Assembly: GCF_014196715.1 (NCBI RefSeq)
Contig: NZ_JACIEF010000002.1
Location: 496,001-560,000 of the forward strand
DNA length: 64,000 bases
Reading direction: 5' to 3'
Source of the DNA: Pedobacter zeae
GTDB taxonomy: Bacteria; Bacteroidota; Bacteroidia; Sphingobacteriales; Sphingobacteriaceae
This document shows, piece by piece, positions 46,289 to 54,557 of the stretch. Both the position numbers and the translations under genes were made by a program. Position 1 is the first letter of the stretch, and each line of letters starts with the position of its first letter. Under the pieces are notes generated by a model. That model saw only the letters and a program-made list of their open reading frames with translations, had not been told where the DNA came from and searched no databases.

Positions 46289-46311
46289 AATATAATCCAG
46301 ATTATTTTAAA

Positions 46312-46326
46312 TGCAACTAAATTGCT
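46312..46326. promoter_or_regulatory. Putative Zur box 2, TGCAA-N5-TTGCT
   Basis: Nine-of-ten copy of box 1. Ends 2 nt before the TATATTTG -7 box (46329-46336) of the MerC-led operon, the expected place for a repressor site. The two boxes are 38 bp apart centre to centre. Confidence 0.6.
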
Positions 46327-46328
46327 TT

Positions 46329-46336
46329 TATATTTG
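46329..46336 (+). promoter_or_regulatory. -7 promoter box TATATTTG for the MerC-led operon
   Basis: Exact TAnnTTTG. Start predicted near 46343, 12 nt before the MerC ATG. Confidence 0.6.
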
Positions 46337-46354
46337 GGCACTAAATTTATTTCA

Positions 46355-46750
46355 ATGAAATTACGGAGCTACAAAATCAACCTCGACCGGCTGGGCATTA
46401 CTGCCTCTACACTTTGTGCCATACATTGTGCAGCCCTGCCCTTCTTAATTACGGTACTGCCCATGTGGGGTATGGACTTCCTGGCTAACGAATCGATTGA
46501 AATTGCCATGATCGTTATTTCATTGATCATCGGCGTTTGGAGCCTTAGTTCGGCATACCGGAAACAGCACCGCCGGATTTTACCAATTTTAGTGCTTATT
46601 GCAGGCTTTGCCTCTATTGCAACAGGGCACTTTTCCGGGATTGAATGGCTGGAGCCTATTTTGATCCCATCAGGAGGCTTTATCATTGCCGTTGCACATT
46701 TCATCAACCTGCAGATGCTTAAATCCTGTCCGGTAAACCATCAACACTAA
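46355..46750 (+). CDS. MerC-domain membrane protein
   Basis: 131 residues from ATG 46355; an upstream in-frame TTG at 46322 lies inside the operator. Four helices. The first helix carries C21 and C25 (TLCAIHCAALPF), the MerC-type vicinal cysteines, and the tail ends SCPVNHQH, a possible metal-binding end. MerC proteins move Hg(II) in mercury operons, but members in Zur-controlled settings are thought to handle zinc. Its place opposite a COG0523 GTPase and upstream of an ABC/DUF3299 operon supports zinc. Confidence 0.85.
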   Translation: MKLRSYKINLDRLGITASTLCAIHCAALPFLITVLPMWGMDFLANESIEIAMIVISLIIGVWSLSSAYRKQHRRILPILVLIAGFASIATGHFSGIEWLEPILIPSGGFIIAVAHFINLQMLKSCPVNHQH

Positions 46751-46760
46751 AAATAACCCT

Positions 46761-46925
46761 ATGCTTAAAAATAATAAGATCCTTTTTATTCCTGCCCTGT
46801 TGTTGATCACCATGTTAAACCCAGCCTGTAAGCACGGTACAAACGACGGCATGGAAATTTACAGGCGCTATGCTATAAAAAATCTGGTTGTTAAAAAAAT
46901 GCAAAAAGCAGTACATCATGATTAA
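46761..46925 (+). CDS. Tiny lipoprotein, 54 residues
   Basis: ATG 46761 to TAA 46925. Basic start, hydrophobic helix and lipobox NPAC at about residues 18-21, then only about 33 mature residues, Lys/Arg/His-rich (KHGTNDG..., ending AVHHD). It overlaps the ABC ATPase start by 8 nt, which suggests translational coupling and a real gene. Might be a small accessory of the transporter. No family recognised. Confidence 0.65.
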   Translation: MLKNNKILFIPALLLITMLNPACKHGTNDGMEIYRRYAIKNLVVKKMQKAVHHD

Positions 46926-47544
46926 GATCAGTTCGTTAGCGCATGTTTACGATAAAGGGAGGAGGTTGAAATTTCCGAATTGGGAAATCGCCGATATGGA
47001 GCAATGGCTTTTGCTGGGTGCTTCAGGCTGTGGAAAGAGTACCCTTCTGAACATTATTTCTGGCCTTTTAAAGCCGACTGAAGGTGAAGTTTTAATCAAC
47101 GGCACCGATTTATATACTTTACCTGCACGGAAATTGGATAGGTTTAGGGGGAGGCATGTCGGCATCATTTTTCAAAGGCCGCATCTTATCCGTTCTCTTG
47201 ATGTACTCGATAACCTGGAACTTGCTGCGGTAATGGCAGGTTTGCCTGTAGATCATGAAAGAAACCTTTCGCTTTTAGCTGGCCTGGGTATTGCCGGGCT
47301 GGCTAAAAATTACCCCGATGAGTTAAGTCAGGGGCAGTTGCAAAGGATTTCGGTAGCGCGTGCACTGGTAAACAAACCCGATCTGCTGATTGCTGATGAA
47401 CCTACCTCCAGCCTGGATGATGAAAATGCCAATCAGGTCATCCGGATGCTCACCACCCAGACGAAAGACAATGGTGCTGCACTGATTATTGCCACGCATG
47501 ATCAAAGGGTTCGCGAACACATTGCTAAAACCTATCTACTCTAA
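46918..47544 (+). CDS. ABC transporter ATP-binding protein (LolD/MacB type)
   Basis: 208 residues from ATG 46918. Walker A LGASGCGKST, Q-loop FQRPHLI, signature LSQGQLQRISVARAL, Walker B LLIADEPTSSLD, switch His in ATHDQ. Belongs to the LolD/MacB/FtsE-like group that pairs with FtsX-type permeases and works mechanically on periplasmic substrates. Its stop shares one base with the permease ATG. By context it powers a zinc-linked process. Confidence 0.95.
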   Translation: MIKISSLAHVYDKGRRLKFPNWEIADMEQWLLLGASGCGKSTLLNIISGLLKPTEGEVLINGTDLYTLPARKLDRFRGRHVGIIFQRPHLIRSLDVLDNLELAAVMAGLPVDHERNLSLLAGLGIAGLAKNYPDELSQGQLQRISVARALVNKPDLLIADEPTSSLDDENANQVIRMLTTQTKDNGAALIIATHDQRVREHIAKTYLL

Positions 47545-48758
47545 TGAATACATTTAAAATCAGCAGCAAAAACCTCGTCAGAAACAAACTGACAACTATC
47601 CTGAACATTATTTTGGTTGCCTTTGGCGTGGGCATCTTATCCATTCTTCTGCTGGCCGCTAACCAGATCGGCAATACACTCGAAAAAAATGCCAGGGGTA
47701 TCGATCTTGTGGTAGGAGCTAAGGGGAGCCCGTTGCAGTTGATATTGAGCAGCATTTATCATATCGATTACCCAACAGGGAATATACCGGCCAAGGATGC
47801 TTACAAACTGGCCCATCATCCAATGGTTAAACGGGCTGTTCCGTTGGCGCTGGGCGATAATTATAATGGCTACCGCATTGTGGGAACAGATACTTCTTTT
47901 ACGAAGCTTTATTCATTATCGATCCTCAAAGGTAATTTTTGGCAGAAAGATTTAGAAGTAACCATTGGCAGCACAGTTGCTTCCGAATCTAAATTGAAAA
48001 TCGGCGACTCTTTTTTTGGTGCACATGGTTTAACCGGCAATGGCGACATCCATAAACAACATGCCTATACCGTGAAAGGGATTTTAAAGCCCCAGGGAAA
48101 CATTACGGATAACCTGATCCTCACCAATATTGGCAGTGTATACAAAATGCACGAAGAAAAGCCAGAGCATTCGGCGCATCATGCTCCGCTTGCCGAAGCC
48201 AAAGAAATTAACGATAAACAGATTACCGCATTATTGATCCAGTATAAATCGCCCATGTCGGTCATTCTTTTTCCAAGGATGGTAAACCAGAGTGCCAATA
48301 TGCAGGCCGCTTCGCCGGCGATGGAAAGTGCAAGGTTATTTTCATTGATCGGAGTTGGGATTGATACTTTACAGTGGTTTGCGGTGTTTATTATGGCTAT
48401 TGCTGCTTTAAGCATTTTCATCAGCCTCTATAATGCGATGAAAGAGCGTAAATACGACCTTGCCCTTATGCGTTGCCTTGGTGCATCCAAATCTAAACTC
48501 TTTTTTCTGGTGTTGCTGGAAGGCATAATGGTTACACTGATCGGGGCTTGTTTGGGTTTGTTGATCGGACATGCAGCGCTGGAGGCAATCGGGTCCTACC
48601 AGGAATCATCGCAGGCAAAATTAACAGGTCTGACGATGGTTCCACAGGAAATTTATTTAATCTGGACCGGCCTGTTGATTGGCGCTTTGGCTTCAATTAT
48701 TCCGGCCATGCAGATTTATAAGGTCGATATTGCCACCACTTTAACGAAAGACCGTTAA
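47544..48758 (+). CDS. FtsX/MacB-type ABC permease
   Basis: 404 residues: helix about 20-42, a large periplasmic MacB_PCD-like domain (about 45-270) with a His-rich patch (HEEKPEHSAHHAPLAEAKE, about 195-213), then three helices (about 278-300, 325-350, 370-392) of the FtsX domain. The His patch could be a zinc ligand site. It works with the ATPase immediately upstream; DUF3299-like genes follow 4 nt downstream. Same ATPase-permease-DUF3299 order as in the zinc-repressed PA4063-PA4066 cluster of Pseudomonas aeruginosa as I recall it. Confidence 0.92.
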   Translation: MNTFKISSKNLVRNKLTTILNIILVAFGVGILSILLLAANQIGNTLEKNARGIDLVVGAKGSPLQLILSSIYHIDYPTGNIPAKDAYKLAHHPMVKRAVPLALGDNYNGYRIVGTDTSFTKLYSLSILKGNFWQKDLEVTIGSTVASESKLKIGDSFFGAHGLTGNGDIHKQHAYTVKGILKPQGNITDNLILTNIGSVYKMHEEKPEHSAHHAPLAEAKEINDKQITALLIQYKSPMSVILFPRMVNQSANMQAASPAMESARLFSLIGVGIDTLQWFAVFIMAIAALSIFISLYNAMKERKYDLALMRCLGASKSKLFFLVLLEGIMVTLIGACLGLLIGHAALEAIGSYQESSQAKLTGLTMVPQEIYLIWTGLLIGALASIIPAMQIYKVDIATTLTKDR

Positions 48759-48762
48759 TGGA

Positions 48763-49200
48763 ATGAAAAAATTAGTTTTTTGGGTTGTTTTATGTTTAGG
48801 TGTTCAGGTATTGGCAGCGCAGGTTCGGGTACATACCGACATGCGCACGCCAACCTGGAATATAATTGGCCTGAAGTACGATGCAGAACTTGCACCGGGT
48901 AAATGGGGAAGTGTTTTCCCACCAAGGTTAAAAGCTTTAAACAATAAGGTTATCGAACTGCCCGGTTATATCATTCCTACAAAGGTAGGTTCGAAATTCA
49001 GCGAATTTATGTTCTCTATCGTGCCGCTTGCCTCCTGTCCATACTGTGGTTCGGGAGATATCCCCTCAATGATCGAGGTGAAAATGGTAGCCGCGATCCC
49101 GATTACCGAAAAACCGATCAAACTTAAGGGAACTTTCCTGATCAATGATTCGGGCGATGACAGGAGCGAGTTTTTCCTTTTAAATGCAAAACTGCTATGA
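48763..49200 (+). CDS. DUF3299-like secreted protein, copy 1
   Basis: 145 residues. Signal peptide 1-19. Mature part opens VRVHTDMRTPTWNIIGLKYD, then ELPGYIIPTKVGSKFSEFMF and the Cys pair C92-P-Y-C95-G. The glycine-rich YIxP segment followed by a short cysteine cluster is the DUF3299 pattern. Role is unknown; members cluster with zinc-regulated transporters. Downstream copy overlaps by 4 nt. Confidence 0.8.
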   Translation: MKKLVFWVVLCLGVQVLAAQVRVHTDMRTPTWNIIGLKYDAELAPGKWGSVFPPRLKALNNKVIELPGYIIPTKVGSKFSEFMFSIVPLASCPYCGSGDIPSMIEVKMVAAIPITEKPIKLKGTFLINDSGDDRSEFFLLNAKLL

Positions 49201-49634
49201 TGAAAAAGTATATAGCCATACTGCTGATCATGAGTGCTCTTACATCGTTTGCGCAGGTTCGGGTACATACCGATATGCGTACTCCTGCCTGGAACCTGAT
49301 CGGCCTGAAGTACGATAAACAGGTTAAACCGCTGGTTTGGCAAGCAATTTTTCCACCTGAATTAAGAGCAATTAATAACAAGGTGATCGAGCTACCCGGC
49401 TTTATTATCCCCACCAAAGTGGGCAACAGTTTTACCGAGTTTATGTTTTCCATGGTGCCGGTTGCTTCCTGTCCTTATTGTGGTACGGGCGACATCCCTT
49501 CTATGATCGAGGTTAAAACACTGAAACCGGTTACCTGGACAGAAGAACCGGTTACGTTAAAAGGAAAATTTGTAATCAACGATTCGGGCGATAGCCGGTC
49601 GACGTTTTTCTTATTAGATGCCGTGAAAAAATGA
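49197..49634 (+). CDS. DUF3299-like secreted protein, copy 2
   Basis: 145 residues, same length as copy 1. The two share VRVHTDMRTP, NKVIELPG[YF]IIPTKVG and SCPYCG[ST]GDIPSMIEV, with C92 and C95 in the same places, so this is a clear tandem duplication. Signal peptide 1-19. It overlaps both neighbours by 4 nt (ATGA), so all three should be translated together. Confidence 0.8.
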   Translation: MMKKYIAILLIMSALTSFAQVRVHTDMRTPAWNLIGLKYDKQVKPLVWQAIFPPELRAINNKVIELPGFIIPTKVGNSFTEFMFSMVPVASCPYCGTGDIPSMIEVKTLKPVTWTEEPVTLKGKFVINDSGDSRSTFFLLDAVKK

Positions 49635-50080
49635 AAACACTATATTTTATTTTGCTGTTGTTATTTGGAAATGTTGCTTTTTCGCAAACACAAAAGCATA
49701 ATCCAAACGATCAGCTGCGTTCGCTAAACTGGGATATAATCGGTTCGGTAAAATTTGAACTGACGGAGAAAAATGAGCTGTTTCCCCTGTTTACGGAATC
49801 AATCAAAAGATTTGATAACCGCGAATTTGACCTTAAAGGTTACCTGATCCCTATAAAAAGCGGGCAGAAACAACAGAAGTTTTTATTGGCCACGCTTCCG
49901 ATCAACCAATGTTACTTTTGCGGACAGAACGGTGTTCCGGTTATGATTATGATCGAAATGGAAAGCCCTGCAGCTTATAGTGAAAAACCGATACATGTAA
50001 AGGGGATTCTGAAACTGGAACAGAAGGATGCAAGCTATGCGCCACCAATCACCATCAAAAATGCCAAACTCATTAATTAA
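49631..50080 (+). CDS. DUF3299-like secreted protein, copy 3 (divergent)
   Basis: 149 residues. Signal peptide 1-18. Aligns with copies 1 and 2 over LNWDIIG, FDLKGYLIPIKSG and the C94-Y-F-C97-G pair, but lacks the HTDMRTP block and has QCYFCGQNGVPVMIMIEM in place of SCPYCGSGDIPSMIEV. Probably subfunctionalised. It ends 20 nt before the Fur-family gene, which has its own -7 box. Confidence 0.75.
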   Translation: MKTLYFILLLLFGNVAFSQTQKHNPNDQLRSLNWDIIGSVKFELTEKNELFPLFTESIKRFDNREFDLKGYLIPIKSGQKQQKFLLATLPINQCYFCGQNGVPVMIMIEMESPAAYSEKPIHVKGILKLEQKDASYAPPITIKNAKLIN

Positions 50081-50085
50081 TTGCT

Positions 50086-50093
50086 TATTTTTG
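50086..50093 (+). promoter_or_regulatory. -7 promoter box TATTTTTG of the Fur/Zur gene
   Basis: Exact TAnnTTTG seven bases before the ATG, giving a leaderless or near-leaderless transcript independent of the operon. Confidence 0.45.
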
Positions 50094-50100
50094 TATTGCT

Positions 50101-50538
50101 ATGGAAAACAAAACAGAGCGTTTCGAAAAACTTTTGGTTAAGAACGGATTAAAAAGGACTGCACCCCGTTTACAGGTGCTGGAGATTTTGAGTGGGCGGG
50201 ATTCTGCCACTTCACAGCCATATTTAGAACAGGTGATGGGCAAGGATGCCGATCGTGTTACTTTATACCGTGTATTGCAGGCCTTTGAAGAAAAAGGAAT
50301 TATCCATAAAGTATTGGATCAGCAGGGAACTGCCAATTATGCCATCTGTTCGGATGGATGCAGTGCGCACGAGCATCACGATGAGCATGTGCATTTTAAT
50401 TGCGATAACTGCCATAAAATTTACTGTCTGGATACCGTTAAAATCCCGGCATTAAAAGTGCCTGCTGGTTTTAAAGTGGAGCATTTAAACCTGATTGCAA
50501 CGGGCCTTTGCGCAAATTGTTCAGATAAGGTTAACTGA
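50101..50538 (+). CDS. zur: Fur-family regulator, probable zinc uptake regulator Zur
   Basis: 145 residues. N-terminal winged helix (GLKRTAPRLQVLEIL, VTLYRVLQAFEEKG), dimerisation domain with His-rich HEHHDEHVHFNC and structural zinc CxxC pairs C101/C104 and C137/C140. Both Cys pairs are kept as in Zur and Fur. Zur rather than Fur is inferred from the surrounding COG0523, MerC and DUF3299 genes and the operators at 46274 and 46312. It ends one base before the convergent LuxE-like gene, with no terminator between. Confidence 0.85.
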   Translation: MENKTERFEKLLVKNGLKRTAPRLQVLEILSGRDSATSQPYLEQVMGKDADRVTLYRVLQAFEEKGIIHKVLDQQGTANYAICSDGCSAHEHHDEHVHFNCDNCHKIYCLDTVKIPALKVPAGFKVEHLNLIATGLCANCSDKVN

Positions 50539-50539
50539 T

Positions 50540-51523
50540 TTACTGGACCAAAAGGTTACAGCCCCTGATATCGGCATTATCAAATCTGCCTAATACTTCA
50601 AAACTCTGATCGGTATTGATCCTGCCCAGATCCTGCGTTGCAATAAACGAGCAGGAATTGATATTGGCCAGGTCGATTACATTAATGCCTCCGGTTTTGC
50701 CATCTGGTATTAAACTTAATGGGTCGTTGGTGTCGCGGATCAGCACTTTCATCCAGTTGGGGCAGTTGAAAATACCTTCGCCCAAAGAATAAGCCTGAGA
50801 AAGCAGTTCTGTCATCCCGTATTCGCTGTGGATAGCCTTTACACCAAACCCTTTCGTTAACTGTTCATGAAGTTCTTCTCTGACCATTTCCTTACGCTTT
50901 CCTTTCATACCACCTGTTTCCATCACAATCAGTTCGGGGAAATGAATATCGAAATTTTCTATAAAATCAAGCAGGGCATAGGTAACACCGATTAAAACGG
51001 TTTTTTGCTTTTTTGCTTTTAAATCGAGCAGGGTTTGCAATAACTCGTCGTGATTGTATAAAAAATAACCACTCTGCGGATGTTTGCTTTTTTCGATCAG
51101 ATCGTTCACCATGTAAATTAACGACGAACCGGAGCGTTGCTGGTAGGAAGGTAATAAAGCTAAAAAGCAATAATCGGTAACCGGTCCATAAAATTCGGTA
51201 AATGCCTGTAAGTAACTTTGCTCATAAAGTTTGGCATTGGTTACCAGATGACTGCTTTGCACCATACCCGTTGTACCCGAACTGCTAAAAGTTACCTCAA
51301 TAGGATCGTTGCTGCTTAAAACCCTATGGCTTTTAAAAAAGCTGATCGGCAGGAAGGGGATCTGCGTCACTTCGGTTATTTCACTGGTATCAATACCCAA
51401 ATGGAAAATATACTCGCGGTATACTGTACAGTTTTGCGCCTGAAACTTAAAAATATTTAAGGCCATGGCGTTAAACTCACCGGCACTTTTTATATAAAAT
51501 ATATCCTCAGCTGTTAAATTCAC
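50540..51523 (-). CDS. LuxE/PaaK-like acyl-protein synthetase or adenylate-forming ligase
   Basis: 327 residues from GTG 51523. A longer frame from TTG 51538 would start inside the -7 box, so GTG is chosen. ATP/AMP-loop FSSSGTTGMVQSSH around residues 85-100, IHSEYGMTELLSQAY around 235-250, and a C-terminal DLGRI motif, typical of LuxE-like adenylate-forming enzymes that activate an acyl group and pass it to a protein Cys or thiol. Natural substrate unknown; no luxCD partners. Predicted leaderless. Ends tail to tail with zur, one base apart. Confidence 0.8.
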   Translation of the reverse strand: MNLTAEDIFYIKSAGEFNAMALNIFKFQAQNCTVYREYIFHLGIDTSEITEVTQIPFLPISFFKSHRVLSSNDPIEVTFSSSGTTGMVQSSHLVTNAKLYEQSYLQAFTEFYGPVTDYCFLALLPSYQQRSGSSLIYMVNDLIEKSKHPQSGYFLYNHDELLQTLLDLKAKKQKTVLIGVTYALLDFIENFDIHFPELIVMETGGMKGKRKEMVREELHEQLTKGFGVKAIHSEYGMTELLSQAYSLGEGIFNCPNWMKVLIRDTNDPLSLIPDGKTGGINVIDLANINSCSFIATQDLGRINTDQSFEVLGRFDNADIRGCNLLVQ

Positions 51524-51527
51524 GCTG

Positions 51528-51535
51528 CAAAAGTA
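51528..51535 (-). promoter_or_regulatory. -7 promoter box TACTTTTG of the LuxE-like gene
   Basis: Exact TAnnTTTG on the minus strand, 4 nt before GTG 51523. Decides the start codon. Confidence 0.5.
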
Positions 51536-51542
51536 CAAAGCG

Positions 51543-51902
51543 TTATGCTATTTTCTCGTCAGTTTTTTTTGCTAGCATGGCCATTCTGAACTGATAACCG
51601 CAATACCCGCTGATGCCGGCAACCAAACCACTTAAAAACCCGGTAACCAGGAGCAGCAACCACCAAAGTTTTATTCCGGTCATTACTGCCACACGGCCAG
51701 CAAGCAGGTTATCGTTTGGTAAACTTTTAAACAGCGCATAACCGATCCACAATAAGAAAATGGCCAGGAACGACTGCCAAAAGGCTATTTTTCCGGTTTT
51801 ACCGATAATGCCACAAGTGGCGAATGAAATGACGATGATTACCCACCAGGGAGCAATCATTTGCAAGAAAAAACAGATTATTAATATAACAATGAAAACC
51901 AT
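51543..51902 (-). CDS. Small membrane protein of unknown function
   Basis: 119 residues. Three or four helices: about 1-30 (very hydrophobic, may be two short helices), about 38-58, and about 76-98, with a short basic C-terminal tail (KKTDEKIA). No recognised family. It begins 6 nt after the stop of the penicillin-acylase gene, so it is likely co-transcribed with it. Confidence 0.65.
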   Translation of the reverse strand: MVFIVILIICFFLQMIAPWWVIIVISFATCGIIGKTGKIAFWQSFLAIFLLWIGYALFKSLPNDNLLAGRVAVMTGIKLWWLLLLVTGFLSGLVAGISGYCGYQFRMAMLAKKTDEKIA

Positions 51903-51908
51903 TTTAGT

Positions 51909-54338
51909 CTATTTAGAAATTTTTAAACGAGAGATAACCGTGCCTGATTTATCATCCGGGCTTTGCATATAAAATAAATCGTACAATCTGCCATTTGCCC
52001 AGGTATCGATCATATTATCATAAAACTTGCTGCCGGGGTTACCCGATTGTCCGCCTGGATAAACACCGTGTCCTTTTGGTGTTTTACCAAGTTCGATTAC
52101 CATTCTCCATGAGGGGCCATTACTTTCCCCAAGGGCGTTAATGGTCGATTTTGCACCACCGATCTGTAATATCTTCGATCCGAAACCTGGTATTTTTGCC
52201 AAATGAGGTACATGGCTCTGCTTCACATTTGCCCAGTCCCAGTCTTTGTTAATCGGACCAAAACGTTTTTCCAGGTTATCGCAGCTAAATTTAAAAGACT
52301 CGTTTACCAGGTCGGCAAGTGTTTCTTTTTTTGCCGTATGAGTGTTATCGTACCAAGGGGCATTCGGTTCTTTCAGTATCATTTCAACTGTGCGGTCGCG
52401 TGATGGGAAACGCATAGGGATACCTTTTACTTCAAATTCATCGCTCCAGATATCGTGACTTAAACGGTTTATCCATAGCTCGAACACACTGGCTGCAATT
52501 TCATGGGCATCATAACGTTTATCCCATTTATTTACGTAAGCTAATGCTTCTTTCTGGGTGGCGTTAAGTTGCTCATTATTTAACAGGGGCAATAATGCAG
52601 GCAAGAGATTTTGCGCCAGGATACTGTAATTATCGGTTTGCATTAAACGGACACTGTCTAAAGTGGCTTTTTTCATTGCTGTTAAGCGGTCGTTTATCCG
52701 CTTACCGCGTTCGTATGGAGCAAACTCCCAGTTGATGTAATAAGGATACGATGGGTCGGTTGACGACTGGTTGGCCGAGCTGACAAAACCGCGCGGGGGA
52801 TTTTTCACAGTGGGGTTCTGTGCATTTGGGATCCATCCCTGCCAATCGTAAGCCGGATCGGTACCATCAAGGATAAACTTACCCTGATCTTTCCATTTTA
52901 AAGGGAATTTACCGTTCGGGGTTATGGCAATATCATTATCTGCACTGGCAAAAACAAAGTTCTGTGCAGGGGCGGTATAAAAAGTTAAAGCCTTGCGGTA
53001 ATCGTTATAGTTTTTTCCACGGTTAAGGTAATAAAATGTCATGAGCTCGTTCGATCGATCATGTGCAATCCACCTTAAAGCATCGCCAACAGGCACATTA
53101 TCTGCCCTGCCATATTTCGGCTTCTGGAAATAAACCACGGGGCCGTGATGGGTATAATAAACCGTATCAACCTCATCTTTTCCTCCACGGATTTTGATGG
53201 TTTCTAAACGCTTTGAAGTCGCTTTCCACTGGTTGTTGTACCAATATTGATTATGGGACGAATCCTTAAACCTGATCTGATAAAAATCCAGTACATCAGC
53301 GGCAACATTGGTTACACCCCAGGCAATTTTTTGGTTAAAACCGATAATCACACCAGGTGCGCCCGGTAAAGAGACCCCATAAGTATTAACGCCTGGCGCA
53401 TGCAACTGTATCTGGTACCAAATGGAAGGCAAGGTTAAATCCAAATGGGGATCGTTTGCCAAAATAGGGTAGCTCGAAGCGGTTTTAGTACCGGATAATG
53501 CCCAGTTATTGCTGCCGATACCCTCTACCTTCTCTTTTGTTTTTACCTCACCGGTTAAGGCTTCGGTAAAGCTTTCGGGCGTTTTAGGTACAGATAGCGG
53601 CGTAAAATTCCATTTGGTACCTACCGGGATAATCGGATCTTCACGGAAAGGATAATCCGGAAAAAGATCTTTGGTAATATCCGGACCAAATTTTTTGAGG
53701 ATATTGGTCATATAGAACTCGTCAGAACCCATGGCTAATACTGCCGACATCTGTTTAAGGAGCAGGGCACATTTTACAGGTGTCCAGTTTTCGGGTTTGA
53801 AATCGAGTATTTTATATTCTAATGGGTAGTTGGCCTTAGAAAGTGTTTTAATATAAGCGTTAATCCCCTCGGTATAGGCCAGAATCATTTCTTTTGCCTT
53901 TGGATCGGCCATCATACCTTTTAACGAGTTCTCTGCGCCATAAACCATGCCCATGCGGCGCTGATAACGGTCAACTTCAATGGCTTTTTGACCCACTACC
54001 TCACTGATTCTTCCTGCAGCAAAACGGGTCTGGAAATCCATTTGCCAAAGGCGGTGCATGGCGGTAACATAACCCTGAGCCAGGTAAAGATCATGGTCGT
54101 TCTGTGCAAAAATATGTGGGATCATGCGGTCGTCGAAAACAATTTCAATTTGATCCGTGGCACCTTTGATCTTTGCTTTATGGTTGAAGATAAAGTGATT
54201 GTTCTCTGCATTTTGCCAAAATCCCATAAAAGGATTTAGAAATTTTAAAAGCGGTGGTGTATCGCCTAGTTTGGTATTAAATAAAAAAGCTAATGCAATC
54301 GGAATGATGACGCAAAATAAGGCCTTAATTTTATTCAT
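51909..54338 (-). CDS. Penicillin-acylase-family Ntn hydrolase
   Basis: 809 residues. N-terminal hydrophobic segment (about 5-20) acts as signal or anchor. The catalytic N-terminal Ser of the beta chain is S276 in GIGSNNWALSG, preceded by alpha chain and a linker (about 1-275) to be cut autocatalytically. Further signatures: PHLDLTLPSIWYQI, GVSLPGAPGVIIGFN and AWGVTNVAADVLDFY. Periplasmic amidase; natural substrates in this family include N-acyl-homoserine lactones, beta-lactams and other amides. Substrate here is unknown. Confidence 0.92.
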   Translation of the reverse strand: MNKIKALFCVIIPIALAFLFNTKLGDTPPLLKFLNPFMGFWQNAENNHFIFNHKAKIKGATDQIEIVFDDRMIPHIFAQNDHDLYLAQGYVTAMHRLWQMDFQTRFAAGRISEVVGQKAIEVDRYQRRMGMVYGAENSLKGMMADPKAKEMILAYTEGINAYIKTLSKANYPLEYKILDFKPENWTPVKCALLLKQMSAVLAMGSDEFYMTNILKKFGPDITKDLFPDYPFREDPIIPVGTKWNFTPLSVPKTPESFTEALTGEVKTKEKVEGIGSNNWALSGTKTASSYPILANDPHLDLTLPSIWYQIQLHAPGVNTYGVSLPGAPGVIIGFNQKIAWGVTNVAADVLDFYQIRFKDSSHNQYWYNNQWKATSKRLETIKIRGGKDEVDTVYYTHHGPVVYFQKPKYGRADNVPVGDALRWIAHDRSNELMTFYYLNRGKNYNDYRKALTFYTAPAQNFVFASADNDIAITPNGKFPLKWKDQGKFILDGTDPAYDWQGWIPNAQNPTVKNPPRGFVSSANQSSTDPSYPYYINWEFAPYERGKRINDRLTAMKKATLDSVRLMQTDNYSILAQNLLPALLPLLNNEQLNATQKEALAYVNKWDKRYDAHEIAASVFELWINRLSHDIWSDEFEVKGIPMRFPSRDRTVEMILKEPNAPWYDNTHTAKKETLADLVNESFKFSCDNLEKRFGPINKDWDWANVKQSHVPHLAKIPGFGSKILQIGGAKSTINALGESNGPSWRMVIELGKTPKGHGVYPGGQSGNPGSKFYDNMIDTWANGRLYDLFYMQSPDDKSGTVISRLKISK

Positions 54339-54557
54339 AATGGTTAGCTAACAAGTCTTTTGCTAAGATAGCGCAAAATGACGGTTTATGTTTAATGCAA
54401 AATACAACAAACTGTATATCAATCAAAATTATAATTTGAATTGATATTATTATGCTAACATAATTTGTTTAATTCAAAAAAAGAGTTTAAGTTTATGTAA
54501 CTAATCATACAAATTACAATATAACTAACTAGTTAGGTAACCAAATTAACAATCTTT

